Below, piece after piece: positions 1-7,735 of a stretch of DNA of 41,334 bases. The notes beneath the pieces were generated by a model. It did not search any database. It saw only the letters and a program-made list of their open reading frames with translations, and was not told the origin of the DNA. Every line of letters begins with the position of its first letter. The stretch's first letter is position 1. Both the position numbers and the translations under genes were made by a program. The DNA is from JALJPB01 sp034111045 (GTDB taxonomy: Bacteria > Pseudomonadota > Gammaproteobacteria > Enterobacterales > Alteromonadaceae), in assembly GCA_034111045.1 (NCBI GenBank), contig JAWUYA010000027.1, positions 1 through 41,334 on the forward strand, given 5' to 3'.

Positions 1-86
1 CAGGTTAAGTCAACGCTTTGGCGTTTATAACCACGAGTTAACTTATCAAAACAGCCCTTTGGGTTGCCCCTTTGAACTGGATGCGC

Positions 87-114
87 ATTCTAGAGAGTTT
101 CGGCTTTTCGTCAA
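87..114 (-). promoter_or_regulatory. Stringent-type (rRNA/tRNA-like) promoter reading out of the window
   Basis: On the minus strand a -35 TTGACG (114-109) and a -10 TAGAAT (92-87) are 16 bases apart. They are followed by the G+C-rich discriminator GCGC typical of stable-RNA promoters under stringent control. The 60 bases upstream (115-175) are A/T-rich, as in an UP element. A second TTGACT at 13-8 lies about 100 bases downstream, the layout of tandem P1-P2 rRNA promoters, but its -10 would lie beyond the window. The stretch 1-86 has no convincing reading frame. The promoter elements are visible; that they drive an rRNA or tRNA operon is inference. Confidence 0.5.
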
Positions 115-373
115 CCCTTTTTTGTTAAAAATGATCATTAATTGATTGAGCGCTTATAAATAATACAAAGTGATTAAATATCAAACTTGCAAGTCAATTT
201 TGCTGTTACTGTCGGCTCTATAGATAACTTACCTCCTGCTTATTGTTCTATCTACTGATTTTTTGCATAAAAACCACACTTACTAGTTGCACTATAATAA
301 AAGGTGGGTAACATGGAATCGCAATTTCGTATTCTTATAAATCATTTTAAAAAATAATAATCAGGTATTAATT

Positions 374-823
374 ATGAAGTCTCCCCATTTGTTAACTGTT
401 ATCTTGGCTGCTATTGGTTTAGCTGTAGTAGGTTATTTTTCTGCTACTTGGTTAACTAGCTCAGATCCAACAACAGTCGCTGTTAGTTTATTTATTGGTG
501 CTTTAATAGCTCCCTTTATTGGTAAAAAAGAACACGGTGAAAGTCCATCTACAGATGTTACCACTCTGTATGTCGGCAATTTACCTTACCGTGCTAATGA
601 ATCTGCCGTTAGAGAATTGTTTTCGCTACATGGTACTGTCCATTCAGTTCGGTTAATGAAAGATAAACACACAGGTAAACGTCGTGGTTTTGGTTTTGTT
701 GAAATGTCAGCTGGGGATGGTGATGGTGCAGTGACCGCTCTCAACGATACTGAGTTTTTGCAACGTACCTTAAAAGTTCGCGAAGCCAAAGATAGACCTG
801 AAAGAATTATTGATGATATTTAA
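374..823 (+). CDS. Membrane-anchored RRM-domain RNA-binding protein
   Basis: A 149-residue protein with two hydrophobic segments (about 5-27 and 34-50), then a charged linker and one complete RNA recognition motif (about 63-140). RNP2 is LYVGNL (65-70) and RNP1 is RGFGFVEM with the aromatic residues at 106 and 108, so RNA binding should be intact. Bacterial RRM proteins are usually small, soluble and often cold-induced; here the RRM is tethered to the inner membrane and should face the cytoplasm if the two segments form a hairpin. Target RNA is unknown. The Shine-Dalgarno is weak (AGG about 10 bases before ATG). It appears monocistronic, with a hairpin just downstream. The domain call is confident; cellular role is not known. 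Confidence 0.85.
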   Translation: MKSPHLLTVILAAIGLAVVGYFSATWLTSSDPTTVAVSLFIGALIAPFIGKKEHGESPSTDVTTLYVGNLPYRANESAVRELFSLHGTVHSVRLMKDKHTGKRRGFGFVEMSAGDGDGAVTALNDTEFLQRTLKVREAKDRPERIIDDI

Positions 824-845
824 TCGTCTTCAATAATTCTTTCAT

Positions 846-883
846 AATAAATGCCCTCTACTTATATATAGATGGCATTTATT
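846..883 (+). terminator. Hairpin after the RRM gene, possible terminator
   Basis: Arms 846-860 and 869-883 pair over 15 positions with one mismatch around an 8-base A/T loop. The stem starts 23 bases after the RRM stop codon. No clean T-run follows on the plus strand, so it may be a weak terminator or a 3' stabilising hairpin. Confidence 0.4.
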
Positions 884-1020
884 ACTTAGTCCTTCCTCTT
901 TATATCATCATTCCCTTTATGCCCATTTTACAGCTAAGTTATCTATACCGATTAAATTAATTTTCCAGTTTTTTCAATACCTACAATTAACCCTTCATTT
1001 AATCAAATATTATCCCTAGC

Positions 1021-1036
1021 TAATAGCAAGCTATTA
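1021..1036. repeat. 16-base dyad upstream of trmA
   Basis: TAATAGC and GCTATTA flank a central AA, a perfect inverted repeat about 110 bases before the trmA start. It could be an operator or a small hairpin. Apart from this and the hairpin behind the RRM gene, I see nothing in the 325-base gap between the RRM gene and trmA. Confidence 0.3.
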
Positions 1037-1148
1037 TTTAACAGGTTAGTCGCTGTTTGTTCAGTAATATCGCGGTTAATGGTAGACAAAATTTGAAGTC
1101 ACGTTAAAATCTCCGATCTATCTTCAGTGCAATAAAAAAGGCAAAGTA

Positions 1149-2243
1149 ATGTTTAGTCACATTCATCCTGATAACTACGAACAACAACTTAATGACAAGA
1201 ACATCGCTATCTGTAAAATGTTTGTCGACTTCAATTTGCCCCTCATTGCACTTTTTAAATCCGAGCCACTCAATTATCGTCAACGTGCTGAGTTTAGAGT
1301 ATGGCACGAGGGTGATGATATTTATTACATCATGTTTAATAGTGTCAGCAAGCAAAAGTTCCGTGTTGATAGTTTCCCTGTTGCCAGTAAGTTAATCAAC
1401 CAAGCCATGGTGGGCTTAATCGATGCAGTTAAAAATAATGAAACATTACGAAGAAAATTATTTCAAGTAGACTTTCTTTCTACTCTTAATGGTGAACTAC
1501 TTATTAGTTTGTTGTATCACAAGCCGTTAGATGAAATTTGGGCAACACAAGCGCTTGAATTAAAGCGTGAACTCACTAATATCGCACCTGTAGATATTAT
1601 TGGTCGCGCCAAAAAACAAAAAATAATACTCAATAAAGACTTTATCATCGAGTCATTAAAGGTAGGGGATAAAGCCTATAAATATCAGCAAGTCGAAAAT
1701 AGCTTTACTCAACCCAATGCCGGAGTAAATCAACAAATGTTATTATGGGCACAGCAAGCAACAACAGATATAGGTGGTGATTTAATAGAGTTATATTGCG
1801 GTAACGGTAACTTCAGCATTGCACTTTCTCAAAACTTTGATCGTGTATTAGGCACTGAAATATCAAAAACTTCAGTAAAGTCGGCCCAAGTCAATATTGA
1901 CCTCAATGGCATGACGAATATTAATATTGTAAGGATGTCGAGTGAAGAGTTTAGCCAAGCTATGAATGGCGAACGCCAATTTAGGCGACTAGAAGGCTTT
2001 GATTTAACGGCCTATAATTACGATACGGTATTGGTGGATCCACCACGTGCCGGTTTAGACCCTGACAGTGTAGAGCTGGTCAGTCGCTTTAAGCGGATTA
2101 TTTATGTTTCTTGTAATCCTGAAACACTTAAAGAGAATTTAACAACGCTATGTAAAACTCATGCTATCGAAAAATTTGCATTATTTGATCAATTCCCCTA
2201 TACCCATCACATTGAAACAGGTGTTGTGCTGATTAAAAAATAA
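1149..2243 (+). CDS. trmA: tRNA (uracil-5-)-methyltransferase TrmA
   Basis: This 364-residue protein matches the E. coli TrmA length (366). It methylates U54 in the T-loop of tRNA using S-adenosylmethionine, in the cytoplasm. The SAM-binding motif ELYCGNGNFS is at 214-223, the VDPPRAGLD motif at about 296-304, and the nucleophilic cysteine is C322 in VSCNPETL. The general-base glutamate is E356 in HHIETG. Both catalytic residues are present. It is convergent with fabR, the same neighbour as in enterobacteria, and the two stop codons are only 44 bases apart with no obvious terminator between them. Related RlmC/RlmD enzymes share the fold but are longer or carry iron-sulfur cysteines that are absent here. 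Confidence 0.96.
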   Translation: MFSHIHPDNYEQQLNDKNIAICKMFVDFNLPLIALFKSEPLNYRQRAEFRVWHEGDDIYYIMFNSVSKQKFRVDSFPVASKLINQAMVGLIDAVKNNETLRRKLFQVDFLSTLNGELLISLLYHKPLDEIWATQALELKRELTNIAPVDIIGRAKKQKIILNKDFIIESLKVGDKAYKYQQVENSFTQPNAGVNQQMLLWAQQATTDIGGDLIELYCGNGNFSIALSQNFDRVLGTEISKTSVKSAQVNIDLNGMTNINIVRMSSEEFSQAMNGERQFRRLEGFDLTAYNYDTVLVDPPRAGLDPDSVELVSRFKRIIYVSCNPETLKENLTTLCKTHAIEKFALFDQFPYTHHIETGVVLIKK

Positions 2244-2287
2244 TTTATCTAGTCATTGCTAAAGTAATAATAGGAAATTTATCGCTG

Positions 2288-2896
2288 TTATATTTTTGAA
2301 CTCATTGCCAATGCACCTTCTGCCAATATACGTAATTGTAAAATGGTACGTCGTGTGAGGTCATCTTGCTCTTTCTTATCAACATCTAAAGCGTCCGCTC
2401 CTGCACTAAAGACAATAACAACAGCAGCATTGGCCTGTAAATAAGCGACTTCTGCATTGAGTTTATTGGCCTGTTGTAAATAATCACACAACTCTAAAGT
2501 AAAATAATGTATTTCTCGGCTAACCGCTGCCCGAAATGCTGGAGATGTACCCGAACGTTCTCGTAATAACAGCCTAAAGATATTCCCATTGTTTTCTAAA
2601 AACTCCATAAAAGTCACAACAGATATCTTAACAACAGAGCCTCCTTTTTCGATACGTTGTCTTGCTTGACGCATAAGTTGACGTAAAGTTAAGCCAGCTT
2701 CATCAACTAGGGTTAAGCCTAATTCATCCATATCACTAAAATGACGATAGAAAGAAGTTGGCGCTAGACCTGCTTCTTTAGCAACTTCTCGTAAGCTCAA
2801 ACTAGAAAAACTACGTTCGGCGCTTAATTGCCCCAATGCCGCATCAATTATTTGTCGGCGAGTTTTTTCTTTTTGCTGTGCTCTAATACCACTCAT
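2288..2896 (-). CDS. fabR: TetR-family repressor of unsaturated fatty acid synthesis, FabR
   Basis: A 202-residue TetR regulator. The N-terminal helix-turn-helix region (SLREVAKEAG, then APTSFYRHFSDMDELGL) and the following RQLMRQARQRI segment are nearly identical to E. coli FabR as I recall it, which represses fabA and fabB in response to the saturated/unsaturated acyl-thioester balance. E. coli FabR has a longer C-terminal tail. The gene is divergent from an acyl desaturase, and a FabR-like palindrome lies in the shared 185-base gap, so desaturation is probably its main local target. The start ATG at 2896 fits the family N-terminus MxGxRAQQKEKTRR. Confidence 0.93.
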   Translation of the reverse strand: MSGIRAQQKEKTRRQIIDAALGQLSAERSFSSLSLREVAKEAGLAPTSFYRHFSDMDELGLTLVDEAGLTLRQLMRQARQRIEKGGSVVKISVVTFMEFLENNGNIFRLLLRERSGTSPAFRAAVSREIHYFTLELCDYLQQANKLNAEVAYLQANAAVVIVFSAGADALDVDKKEQDDLTRRTILQLRILAEGALAMSSKI

Positions 2897-2930
2897 CAGT
2901 TAGCCATTTCCATTGTTAAACTAGTTATCT

Positions 2931-2959
2931 ATCATACTGAATTAACAGTGCATTGTCAG
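2931..2959 (-). promoter_or_regulatory. Predicted fabR promoter
   Basis: On the minus strand CTGACA (2959-2954) and TATGAT (2936-2931) are separated by exactly 17 bases, 35 bases before the fabR start. It lies about 65 bases from the FabR palindrome, so any autoregulation would have to act at a distance. Confidence 0.5.
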
Positions 2960-2990
2960 TTGAAGTATTTGATAGGCTAAAAACTTCATT

Positions 2991-3020
2991 TTGACACTTG
3001 ACTGGTCTGATATGTAAGAT
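2991..3020 (+). promoter_or_regulatory. Predicted desaturase promoter
   Basis: TTGACA (2991-2996) is a consensus -35. TAAGAT (3015-3020) is the best -10, at an 18-base spacing. The predicted start near 3027 falls at the left edge of the FabR palindrome, a classical position for repression. Confidence 0.55.
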
Positions 3021-3025
3021 AAACT

Positions 3026-3043
3026 AGTGTACACTTGTACGCT
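3026..3043. promoter_or_regulatory. FabR operator upstream of the desaturase gene
   Basis: AGTGTACACTTGTACGCT is an 18-base palindrome: the half-sites AGTGTACA and TGTACGCT agree at 7 of 8 symmetric positions around a 2-base centre. It closely resembles the FabR box known from E. coli fabA and fabB (AGCGTACA ... CGCT type). It overlaps the predicted transcription start and lies beside fabR itself. The sequence match is direct; binding is inferred. Confidence 0.75.
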
Positions 3044-3081
3044 GAATTATTTAACCATATAAACTCACCGGTGGAAAGAAC

Positions 3082-4200
3082 ATGAATAAACCCAAATTTA
3101 TTTGGCTTAACGTAAGCTTTTTCTTAATTACCTTTTTAATTGCCGCTATAGCAGTACCTTACCGTGCGTTTACACAAGGTTTTGACGGTTCAGAAATATC
3201 CTTTGCCCTTATTTGCTTCATTTATTGTGGGATGTCGATAACTGCGGGTTATCATCGCCTTTGGTCTCATAAAACTTACCAAGCTCATTGGAGCCTAAGA
3301 CTGATTTTTGCATTAGGTGGTGCTTTTGCCTTACAAAATAGTATTTTACACTGGTGTTCGGATCACCGCATACATCATAAACATGTTGATAATAATGACC
3401 TCGATCCCTATTCAGCAAAAAAAGGGTTCTGGTATTCTCATATTGGTTGGATGTTACGCGAATATCAGGCACAACGTTATACCGATTACAATAACGTTCG
3501 CGATCTCCAAAAAGACCCCATCGTCATGTGGCAACATAAGTATTATTTTCCTCTAGTGATATTATTTAATGTTGGTATTCCGCTAGCCTTTGGCATTTGG
3601 CATGGCAATATAATCAATAGTTTATTATTAGCTGGTTTTTTAAGATTAGTACTCAGCCACCACACCACTTTCTTTATTAATTCTTTAGCTCATGTTTGGG
3701 GTAAGCAAACATACACTGATAAAAATAGCGCTCGAGATAATGGTTTCTTAGCGTTTTTAACGTTTGGTGAGGGTTATCATAACTTTCACCATATATTTGA
3801 GAATGATTACCGTAACGGTATTCGCTGGTGGCAGTTTGATCCAACTAAATGGCTCATTAAAAGTTGTGAATATGTAAAGCTAACATCCAAACTTAGAGTG
3901 AGCCCAGAGGATAGAATTGCTAAAACCAAGTTAGCTATGGCCTTAAAACGTAGCCAACAAAAAATCAAATCACACCCAGATGCTGAAAAATTATTAGAAC
4001 GCTTACAATATGAATACGATATGTTAGTTAATAAGATCAATGAGTATTATGCCGCTCGGAAACAATTATTTTCGATTAAGAAACAAACATTGGTGACTAA
4101 CGTTGAGAATTCAGAACTAATGAAGCAATATAAAGAACTAAAAAAAAGGTTAGCCGAACAACAACGCAGTTGGCAATTATTCACTGAAAAATTCGCTTAG
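3082..4200 (+). CDS. Acyl-CoA (delta-9 type) fatty acid desaturase
   Basis: A 372-residue integral membrane desaturase of the stearoyl-CoA desaturase class. It has the three histidine boxes that hold the di-iron centre: H58RLWSH63, H95RIHH99 and H233NFHH237. Hydrophobic stretches lie at about 9-25, 40-56, 72-86, 157-172 and 176-192. It should introduce a double bond into membrane acyl chains with oxygen, raising membrane fluidity, which suits a cold-living organism. Residues from about 285 form a charged, helix-prone tail rich in K, E, Q and R, likely a cytoplasmic coiled coil. The FabR operator at the promoter parallels DesT control of desaturase genes in Pseudomonas. Regiospecificity cannot be told from sequence. 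Confidence 0.92.
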   Translation: MNKPKFIWLNVSFFLITFLIAAIAVPYRAFTQGFDGSEISFALICFIYCGMSITAGYHRLWSHKTYQAHWSLRLIFALGGAFALQNSILHWCSDHRIHHKHVDNNDLDPYSAKKGFWYSHIGWMLREYQAQRYTDYNNVRDLQKDPIVMWQHKYYFPLVILFNVGIPLAFGIWHGNIINSLLLAGFLRLVLSHHTTFFINSLAHVWGKQTYTDKNSARDNGFLAFLTFGEGYHNFHHIFENDYRNGIRWWQFDPTKWLIKSCEYVKLTSKLRVSPEDRIAKTKLAMALKRSQQKIKSHPDAEKLLERLQYEYDMLVNKINEYYAARKQLFSIKKQTLVTNVENSELMKQYKELKKRLAEQQRSWQLFTEKFA

Positions 4201-4247
4201 GCATACAATAGTGCCGTCTATTTACTAAATAGCTAGTTACCTTACCT

Positions 4248-4267
4248 CCAAATCCTGCTAATATTTT
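4248..4267 (+). repeat. 20-base sequence shared with antisense of hemE
   Basis: CCAAATCCTGCTAATATTTT occurs here, 30 bases before the sthA start, and again at 6118-6137 inside hemE, which is read from the other strand. A transcript of the sthA leader would therefore be perfectly complementary to the hemE mRNA over 20 bases. The same stretch also forms the left arm of an imperfect hairpin (AATCCT ... AGGATT, 4251-4284) that ends at the sthA ribosome binding site. The identity is seen; a role is speculation. Confidence 0.45.
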
Positions 4268-4296
4268 TACAATTAATAGGATTAGGAGAAGTTTCC

Positions 4297-5733
4297 TTGG
4301 TGAAACAAAGTACACACGCATCTAAAGACAAAAAAACTAAAAAATACGACTACGACGTTATCATCATAGGCACTGGCCCTGGTGGTGAGGGCGCAGCAAT
4401 GAATCTTGCCAAACAAGATAAAAATGTTGCCATTGTTGAACGCTATCATAGTGTTGGTGGTGGTTGTACTCACTGGGGCACAATACCCTCTAAGGCCCTA
4501 CGTCAATCCGTCAGCCGATTAATAGAGTACAATTCGAACCCTTTATTTAATCAAGGGGGCAATGTAAAACACCTCACTTTTCAAGATATTCTTAGCCATG
4601 CCTCTGCGGTTATTAGCAAGCAAGTGCAGCTTCGCAGTGGTTTTTACAAGCGCAACCGGGTTGAGCACATCTTAGGCGAAGCCTCTTTTGTTGATGCCCA
4701 TACTATTAGCGTTTTGGGACAAGATAATGGTGTAGAGAAAATTACCGCTGATAAAATTATGATTGCTACCGGCTCTCGTCCATATCAACCTGATGATTTA
4801 GACTTTAACCACCCGAGAGTTTACGACTCAGACAGCATTTTGAGTCTTAAACACGCACCTCGACATATCATTATTTATGGTGCGGGGGTCATTGGTAGTG
4901 AATATGCTTCAATATTTAGAGGGTTGGGCGTAAAGGTTGATTTAATTAATACTCGCGACCGTTTACTCTCTTTTCTTGATGCTGAAATGTCAGACTCCTT
5001 GAGTTATCACTTGTGGAATAATGGCGTGGTTATTCGCCATGGTGAACAAATTGAAAGTGTAGATGCTTCAGACGATTCTGTAGTTGTGCATTTAGAGTCA
5101 GGAAAGAAAATGCGCGCTGACTGCTTATTATTTGCCAACGGTAGAACAGGTAACACTGCTGACTTAGACTTAGCTGCTGCGGGTTTAGTTGCAGATGGTC
5201 GAGGACAACTCGCGGTCAATAACACTTACCAAACTCCAATTGATAATATTTACGCTGTTGGAGATGTCATTGGCTATCCAAGTTTAGCCAGTGCCGCATT
5301 TGATCAAGGTAGAATTGCCGCTATTTCAATGTTTACAACCGATAAAAAAGCGATCTTGAGTGTTGATATACCGACCGGCATTTATACCATTCCAGAAATT
5401 AGTTCTGTGGGTAAAACCGAACAAGAGTTAACTGAAGCGAAAGTACCTTATGAAGTTGGCCGCGCTCAATTTAAACATTTAGCAAGGGCGCAAATTTCTA
5501 ACAATTTAGTCGGATCATTGAAATTGTTATTTCACCGTGAAACTAAAGAAATTTTAGGTATACATTGTTTTGGTGAAAACGCAGCGGAGATCATTCATAT
5601 TGGCCAAGCTATTATGCAACAAAAAAATGGCGGAAATACTATCGATTATTTTGTTGAAACAACCTTTAACTATCCAACAATGGCTGAAGCATTCAGAGTT
5701 GCTGCGTTAAATGGTTTGAATCGACTGTTTTAA
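4297..5733 (+). CDS. sthA: Soluble pyridine nucleotide transhydrogenase SthA
   Basis: A 478-residue FAD flavoprotein that transfers hydride between NADPH and NAD+ in the cytoplasm and removes excess NADPH. FAD binding is by VIIIGTGPGGEGAA (about 21-34) and NAD(P) binding by IIIYGAGVIGSEYA (about 192-205). At the position of the redox disulfide of the lipoamide dehydrogenase family it has C57-T-H-W-G-T62: the second cysteine is replaced, the hallmark of SthA. The dimer-interface region near the C-terminus is complete. AGGAG at 4284-4288 serves either a TTG start at 4297 or a GTG at 4300; there is no ATG in frame nearby. A hairpin terminator follows. Confidence 0.94.
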   Translation: MVKQSTHASKDKKTKKYDYDVIIIGTGPGGEGAAMNLAKQDKNVAIVERYHSVGGGCTHWGTIPSKALRQSVSRLIEYNSNPLFNQGGNVKHLTFQDILSHASAVISKQVQLRSGFYKRNRVEHILGEASFVDAHTISVLGQDNGVEKITADKIMIATGSRPYQPDDLDFNHPRVYDSDSILSLKHAPRHIIIYGAGVIGSEYASIFRGLGVKVDLINTRDRLLSFLDAEMSDSLSYHLWNNGVVIRHGEQIESVDASDDSVVVHLESGKKMRADCLLFANGRTGNTADLDLAAAGLVADGRGQLAVNNTYQTPIDNIYAVGDVIGYPSLASAAFDQGRIAAISMFTTDKKAILSVDIPTGIYTIPEISSVGKTEQELTEAKVPYEVGRAQFKHLARAQISNNLVGSLKLLFHRETKEILGIHCFGENAAEIIHIGQAIMQQKNGGNTIDYFVETTFNYPTMAEAFRVAALNGLNRLF

Positions 5734-5762
5734 ACTAAGAGAAGGCATGCGATACCCGCCAC

Positions 5763-5794
5763 CGTAGTGATACTGTTAATCACTACGATGTTTT
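5763..5794 (+). terminator. sthA terminator
   Basis: CGTAGTGAT (5763-5771) and ATCACTACG (5779-5787) make a perfect 9-bp stem with a 7-base loop, 30 bases after the sthA stop. It is followed by ATG and a run of four T. Confidence 0.6.
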
Positions 5795-5800
5795 CCATGC

Positions 5801-5923
5801 CTATTTTCGCTGATCAATTTTATAGTCTTTATTGAGTTCGTCACGCAAAAGCAATGAGTAATAAAGAACTATGCCGTTATTTTGCTCTTCATCACTGGCT
5901 TCATATTCTGAGTTGCTTTTACA
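5801..5923 (-). pseudogene. Possible gene tail without a start codon
   Basis: An open frame of 40 codons between stops, with no ATG, GTG or TTG near its beginning. The peptide (EYEASDEEQNNGIVLYYSLL, then charged residues DELNKDY) has ordinary protein-like composition, unlike chance frames in AT-rich DNA. It lies downstream of hemE on the same strand, beyond the hemE terminator. It may be the 3' remnant of a lost gene. I do not recognise a family. Confidence 0.25.
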
Positions 5924-5941
5924 TTAAACCCTAGAATAAAA

Positions 5942-5980
5942 ATTCAAAAATAAATAAGGAGCTAACAAGCTCCTTATTTA
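5942..5980 (-). terminator. hemE intrinsic terminator
   Basis: A perfect 13-bp stem (5951-5963 with 5968-5980) and a 4-base loop is followed on the minus strand by TTTTTGAATTTTT. It starts 16 bases after the hemE stop codon. On the plus strand there is no T-run, so it acts in the hemE direction only. Confidence 0.9.
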
Positions 5981-5996
5981 TGGATAAAGCATACAC

Positions 5997-7064
5997 TTAC
6001 TTATGATATGGCTTAGATAGCCGATGAACCGACTCAATAAAGTGCCCTGCATGTTCAGGATCAACGTCAGGGTGAATGCCGTGACCTAAGTTAAATACAT
6101 GTCCAGTGCCACCTTCACCAAATCCTGCTAATATTTTAGAGACTTCCTGTTCAATACGAGGTTTAGGTGCATATAGCATTGAAGGGTCCATATTACCTTG
6201 TAGAGCCACTTTATCACCAATACGTGCTTTAGCGTCATTGATATCAATAGTCCAATCTAAAGCGACTGCATCACAACCTGTTGCCGCAATGCTTTCTAAC
6301 CACATACCTCCATTTTTAGTAAATAAGGTTACCGGTACTTTGCGGCCTTCATTATGCCGCGTTAAGCCATCAACAATTTTTGCCATATATTGTAATGAAA
6401 ATTCTTGATAGTCTCGAGGAGATAAAACCCCACCCCAAGTATCAAATACCATCACAGATTGTGCACCAGCAGCAATTTGAGCATTCAAATAACTAATAAC
6501 CGAATCTGCTAGCTTATCTAATAATAAGTGCAGAGTTTGAGGCTCAGCAAACATCATTTTTTTTATCTTAGTGAAAGCTTTTGAACTGCCACCTTCAATC
6601 ATATAAGTTGCTAATGTCCACGGGCTACCTGAAAATCCAATTAATGGCACTTCGCCTTTCAACTCTTTTCGGATAGTGCGTACCGCATTCATCACATAAC
6701 CTAATTCATCTTCAGGGTCCGGCACAGCAATTTTATCAACATCGGCTTTACAAGTAATTGGACGCTCAAACTTCGGCCCTTCACCTGTTTCAAAATATAA
6801 ACCTAAGCCCATAGCATCGGGTATAGTTAAAATGTCACTGAATAAAATAGCAGCATCAAGAGGAAAGCGACGTAGAGGTTGGATCGTGACCTCACAAGCA
6901 AGTTCAGCATTACGACACACTGACATAAAATCGCCCGCTTTTTTACGTACTTCTCGATATTCGGGCAAGTAACGTCCAGCTTGGCGCATCATCCATACAG
7001 GCGTGTAATCTACAGGTTGGCGTAATAACGCACGTAAATAATTATCGTTTTTTAATTCAGTCAT
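5997..7064 (-). CDS. hemE: Uroporphyrinogen decarboxylase HemE
   Basis: A 355-residue cytoplasmic enzyme, the normal length. It decarboxylates the four acetate side chains of uroporphyrinogen III to give coproporphyrinogen III in haem synthesis. The signature PVWMMRQAGRYLPEYR with the substrate-binding arginines is at about 22-37. The active-site aspartate is in AILFSDILTIPDAMG, and the second family signature GFSGSPWTLATYM is intact. It is a single gene, convergent with sthA and followed by a strong terminator. An internal 20 bases (6118-6137) also occur upstream of sthA. Confidence 0.97.
   Translation of the reverse strand: MTELKNDNYLRALLRQPVDYTPVWMMRQAGRYLPEYREVRKKAGDFMSVCRNAELACEVTIQPLRRFPLDAAILFSDILTIPDAMGLGLYFETGEGPKFERPITCKADVDKIAVPDPEDELGYVMNAVRTIRKELKGEVPLIGFSGSPWTLATYMIEGGSSKAFTKIKKMMFAEPQTLHLLLDKLADSVISYLNAQIAAGAQSVMVFDTWGGVLSPRDYQEFSLQYMAKIVDGLTRHNEGRKVPVTLFTKNGGMWLESIAATGCDAVALDWTIDINDAKARIGDKVALQGNMDPSMLYAPKPRIEQEVSKILAGFGEGGTGHVFNLGHGIHPDVDPEHAGHFIESVHRLSKPYHK
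6118..6137 (+). repeat. Second copy of the 20-base sequence, inside hemE
   Basis: This plus-strand stretch is identical to 4248-4267. On the minus strand it encodes part of the ILAGFGEGG segment of HemE, so here it is coding, while the other copy is non-coding leader. Confidence 0.45.
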
Positions 7065-7278
7065 GAAATTGGTCTCTATACTTATATACCCAATATTCTA
7101 GCATTGGCTCACTTTTGAATCCATGCTGCAAACCAAGTGAATTGGTAGAAATATTTTGTAACATCTCAAAAAAAAGACACTGTAAGATATTACCCTTATA
7201 ATCATCAACTTAAAAATAAAAACATCTAAAAAAACTTTGTACGAAAAATTTCGTCGAGTTTATGCTCTATTAAAGTTG

Positions 7279-7307
7279 TTGCACCTGCAAAGATGGTTTG
7301 TTATAAA
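7279..7307 (+). promoter_or_regulatory. Candidate promoter for a small RNA
   Basis: TTGCAC (7279-7284) and TATAAA (7302-7307) are 17 bases apart, pointing to a start near 7314. An alternative upstream pair is TTGTAC (7238-7243) with TATGCT about 18 bases on. Either would feed the terminator at 7404-7431. Confidence 0.35.
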
Positions 7308-7313
7308 ACACGT

Positions 7314-7431
7314 GCACCAAGAGGACAACTAATAAAAATAATAAGTTTCTAAAGGTATAACTAAAAAGAGTTTTGTTTAACAAAACCGTACTGCGAGCAT
7401 TTCAAGCCTTACCTTCGGGTAAGGCTTTTTT
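7314..7431 (+). ncRNA. Candidate small RNA ending at a strong terminator
   Basis: The intrinsic terminator at 7404-7431 stands alone: the nearest upstream plus-strand gene, sthA, already ended 1.6 kb earlier and has its own terminator, and hemE is on the other strand. A transcript from about 7314 would be near 118 bases. It would contain a perfect hairpin GTTTTGT-TTA-ACAAAAC (7370-7386) and then the UUCG-capped terminator stem. The region between is A-rich and lacks a convincing coding frame; the only plus-strand start (ATG at 7293) gives 19 codons and precedes the predicted transcript start. A trans-acting regulatory RNA is the simplest reading, but expression is unproven. Confidence 0.4.
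7404..7431 (+). terminator. Orphan intrinsic terminator
   Basis: AAGCCTTACC (7404-7413) pairs perfectly with GGTAAGGCTT (7418-7427) around a stable TTCG tetraloop, and four T follow at once. By sequence it is the best terminator in this part of the window, yet no gene precedes it on this strand. Confidence 0.88.
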
Positions 7432-7735
7432 ATTGCCTGATATAAAAGAGCTGTAGCGAGATTGAATGACAATCAATAGACTCGACATTAGCCAATAGAC
7501 ACCTGCTGCGGTATCCCCAAGAGGGGATCCCAAATAATTAAGGACCCATTTAGCTTTCCCCGTTGTCACTAAAGAGTGTGCCATTGAGAAAAAACGCTCT
7601 TAAATATTACCGGCTGTATTGGATGAGACGCTAATTGAATAAAAAAGAAGCAATCATGACAAGTCGATTTTTTCCAATTTCTCGATGAATAGATGTCACA
7701 TCACTGTATTTTATAAATAGGTATAAGCAATAATC

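Noticed and set aside
4297..5733. Dihydrolipoamide dehydrogenase
   Set aside because: The second redox cysteine is replaced (CTHWGT), which identifies SthA.
7402..7584. Minus-strand 60-codon frame beside the array
   Set aside because: No ribosome binding site, it runs through the plus-strand terminator hairpin, and no family is recognisable.
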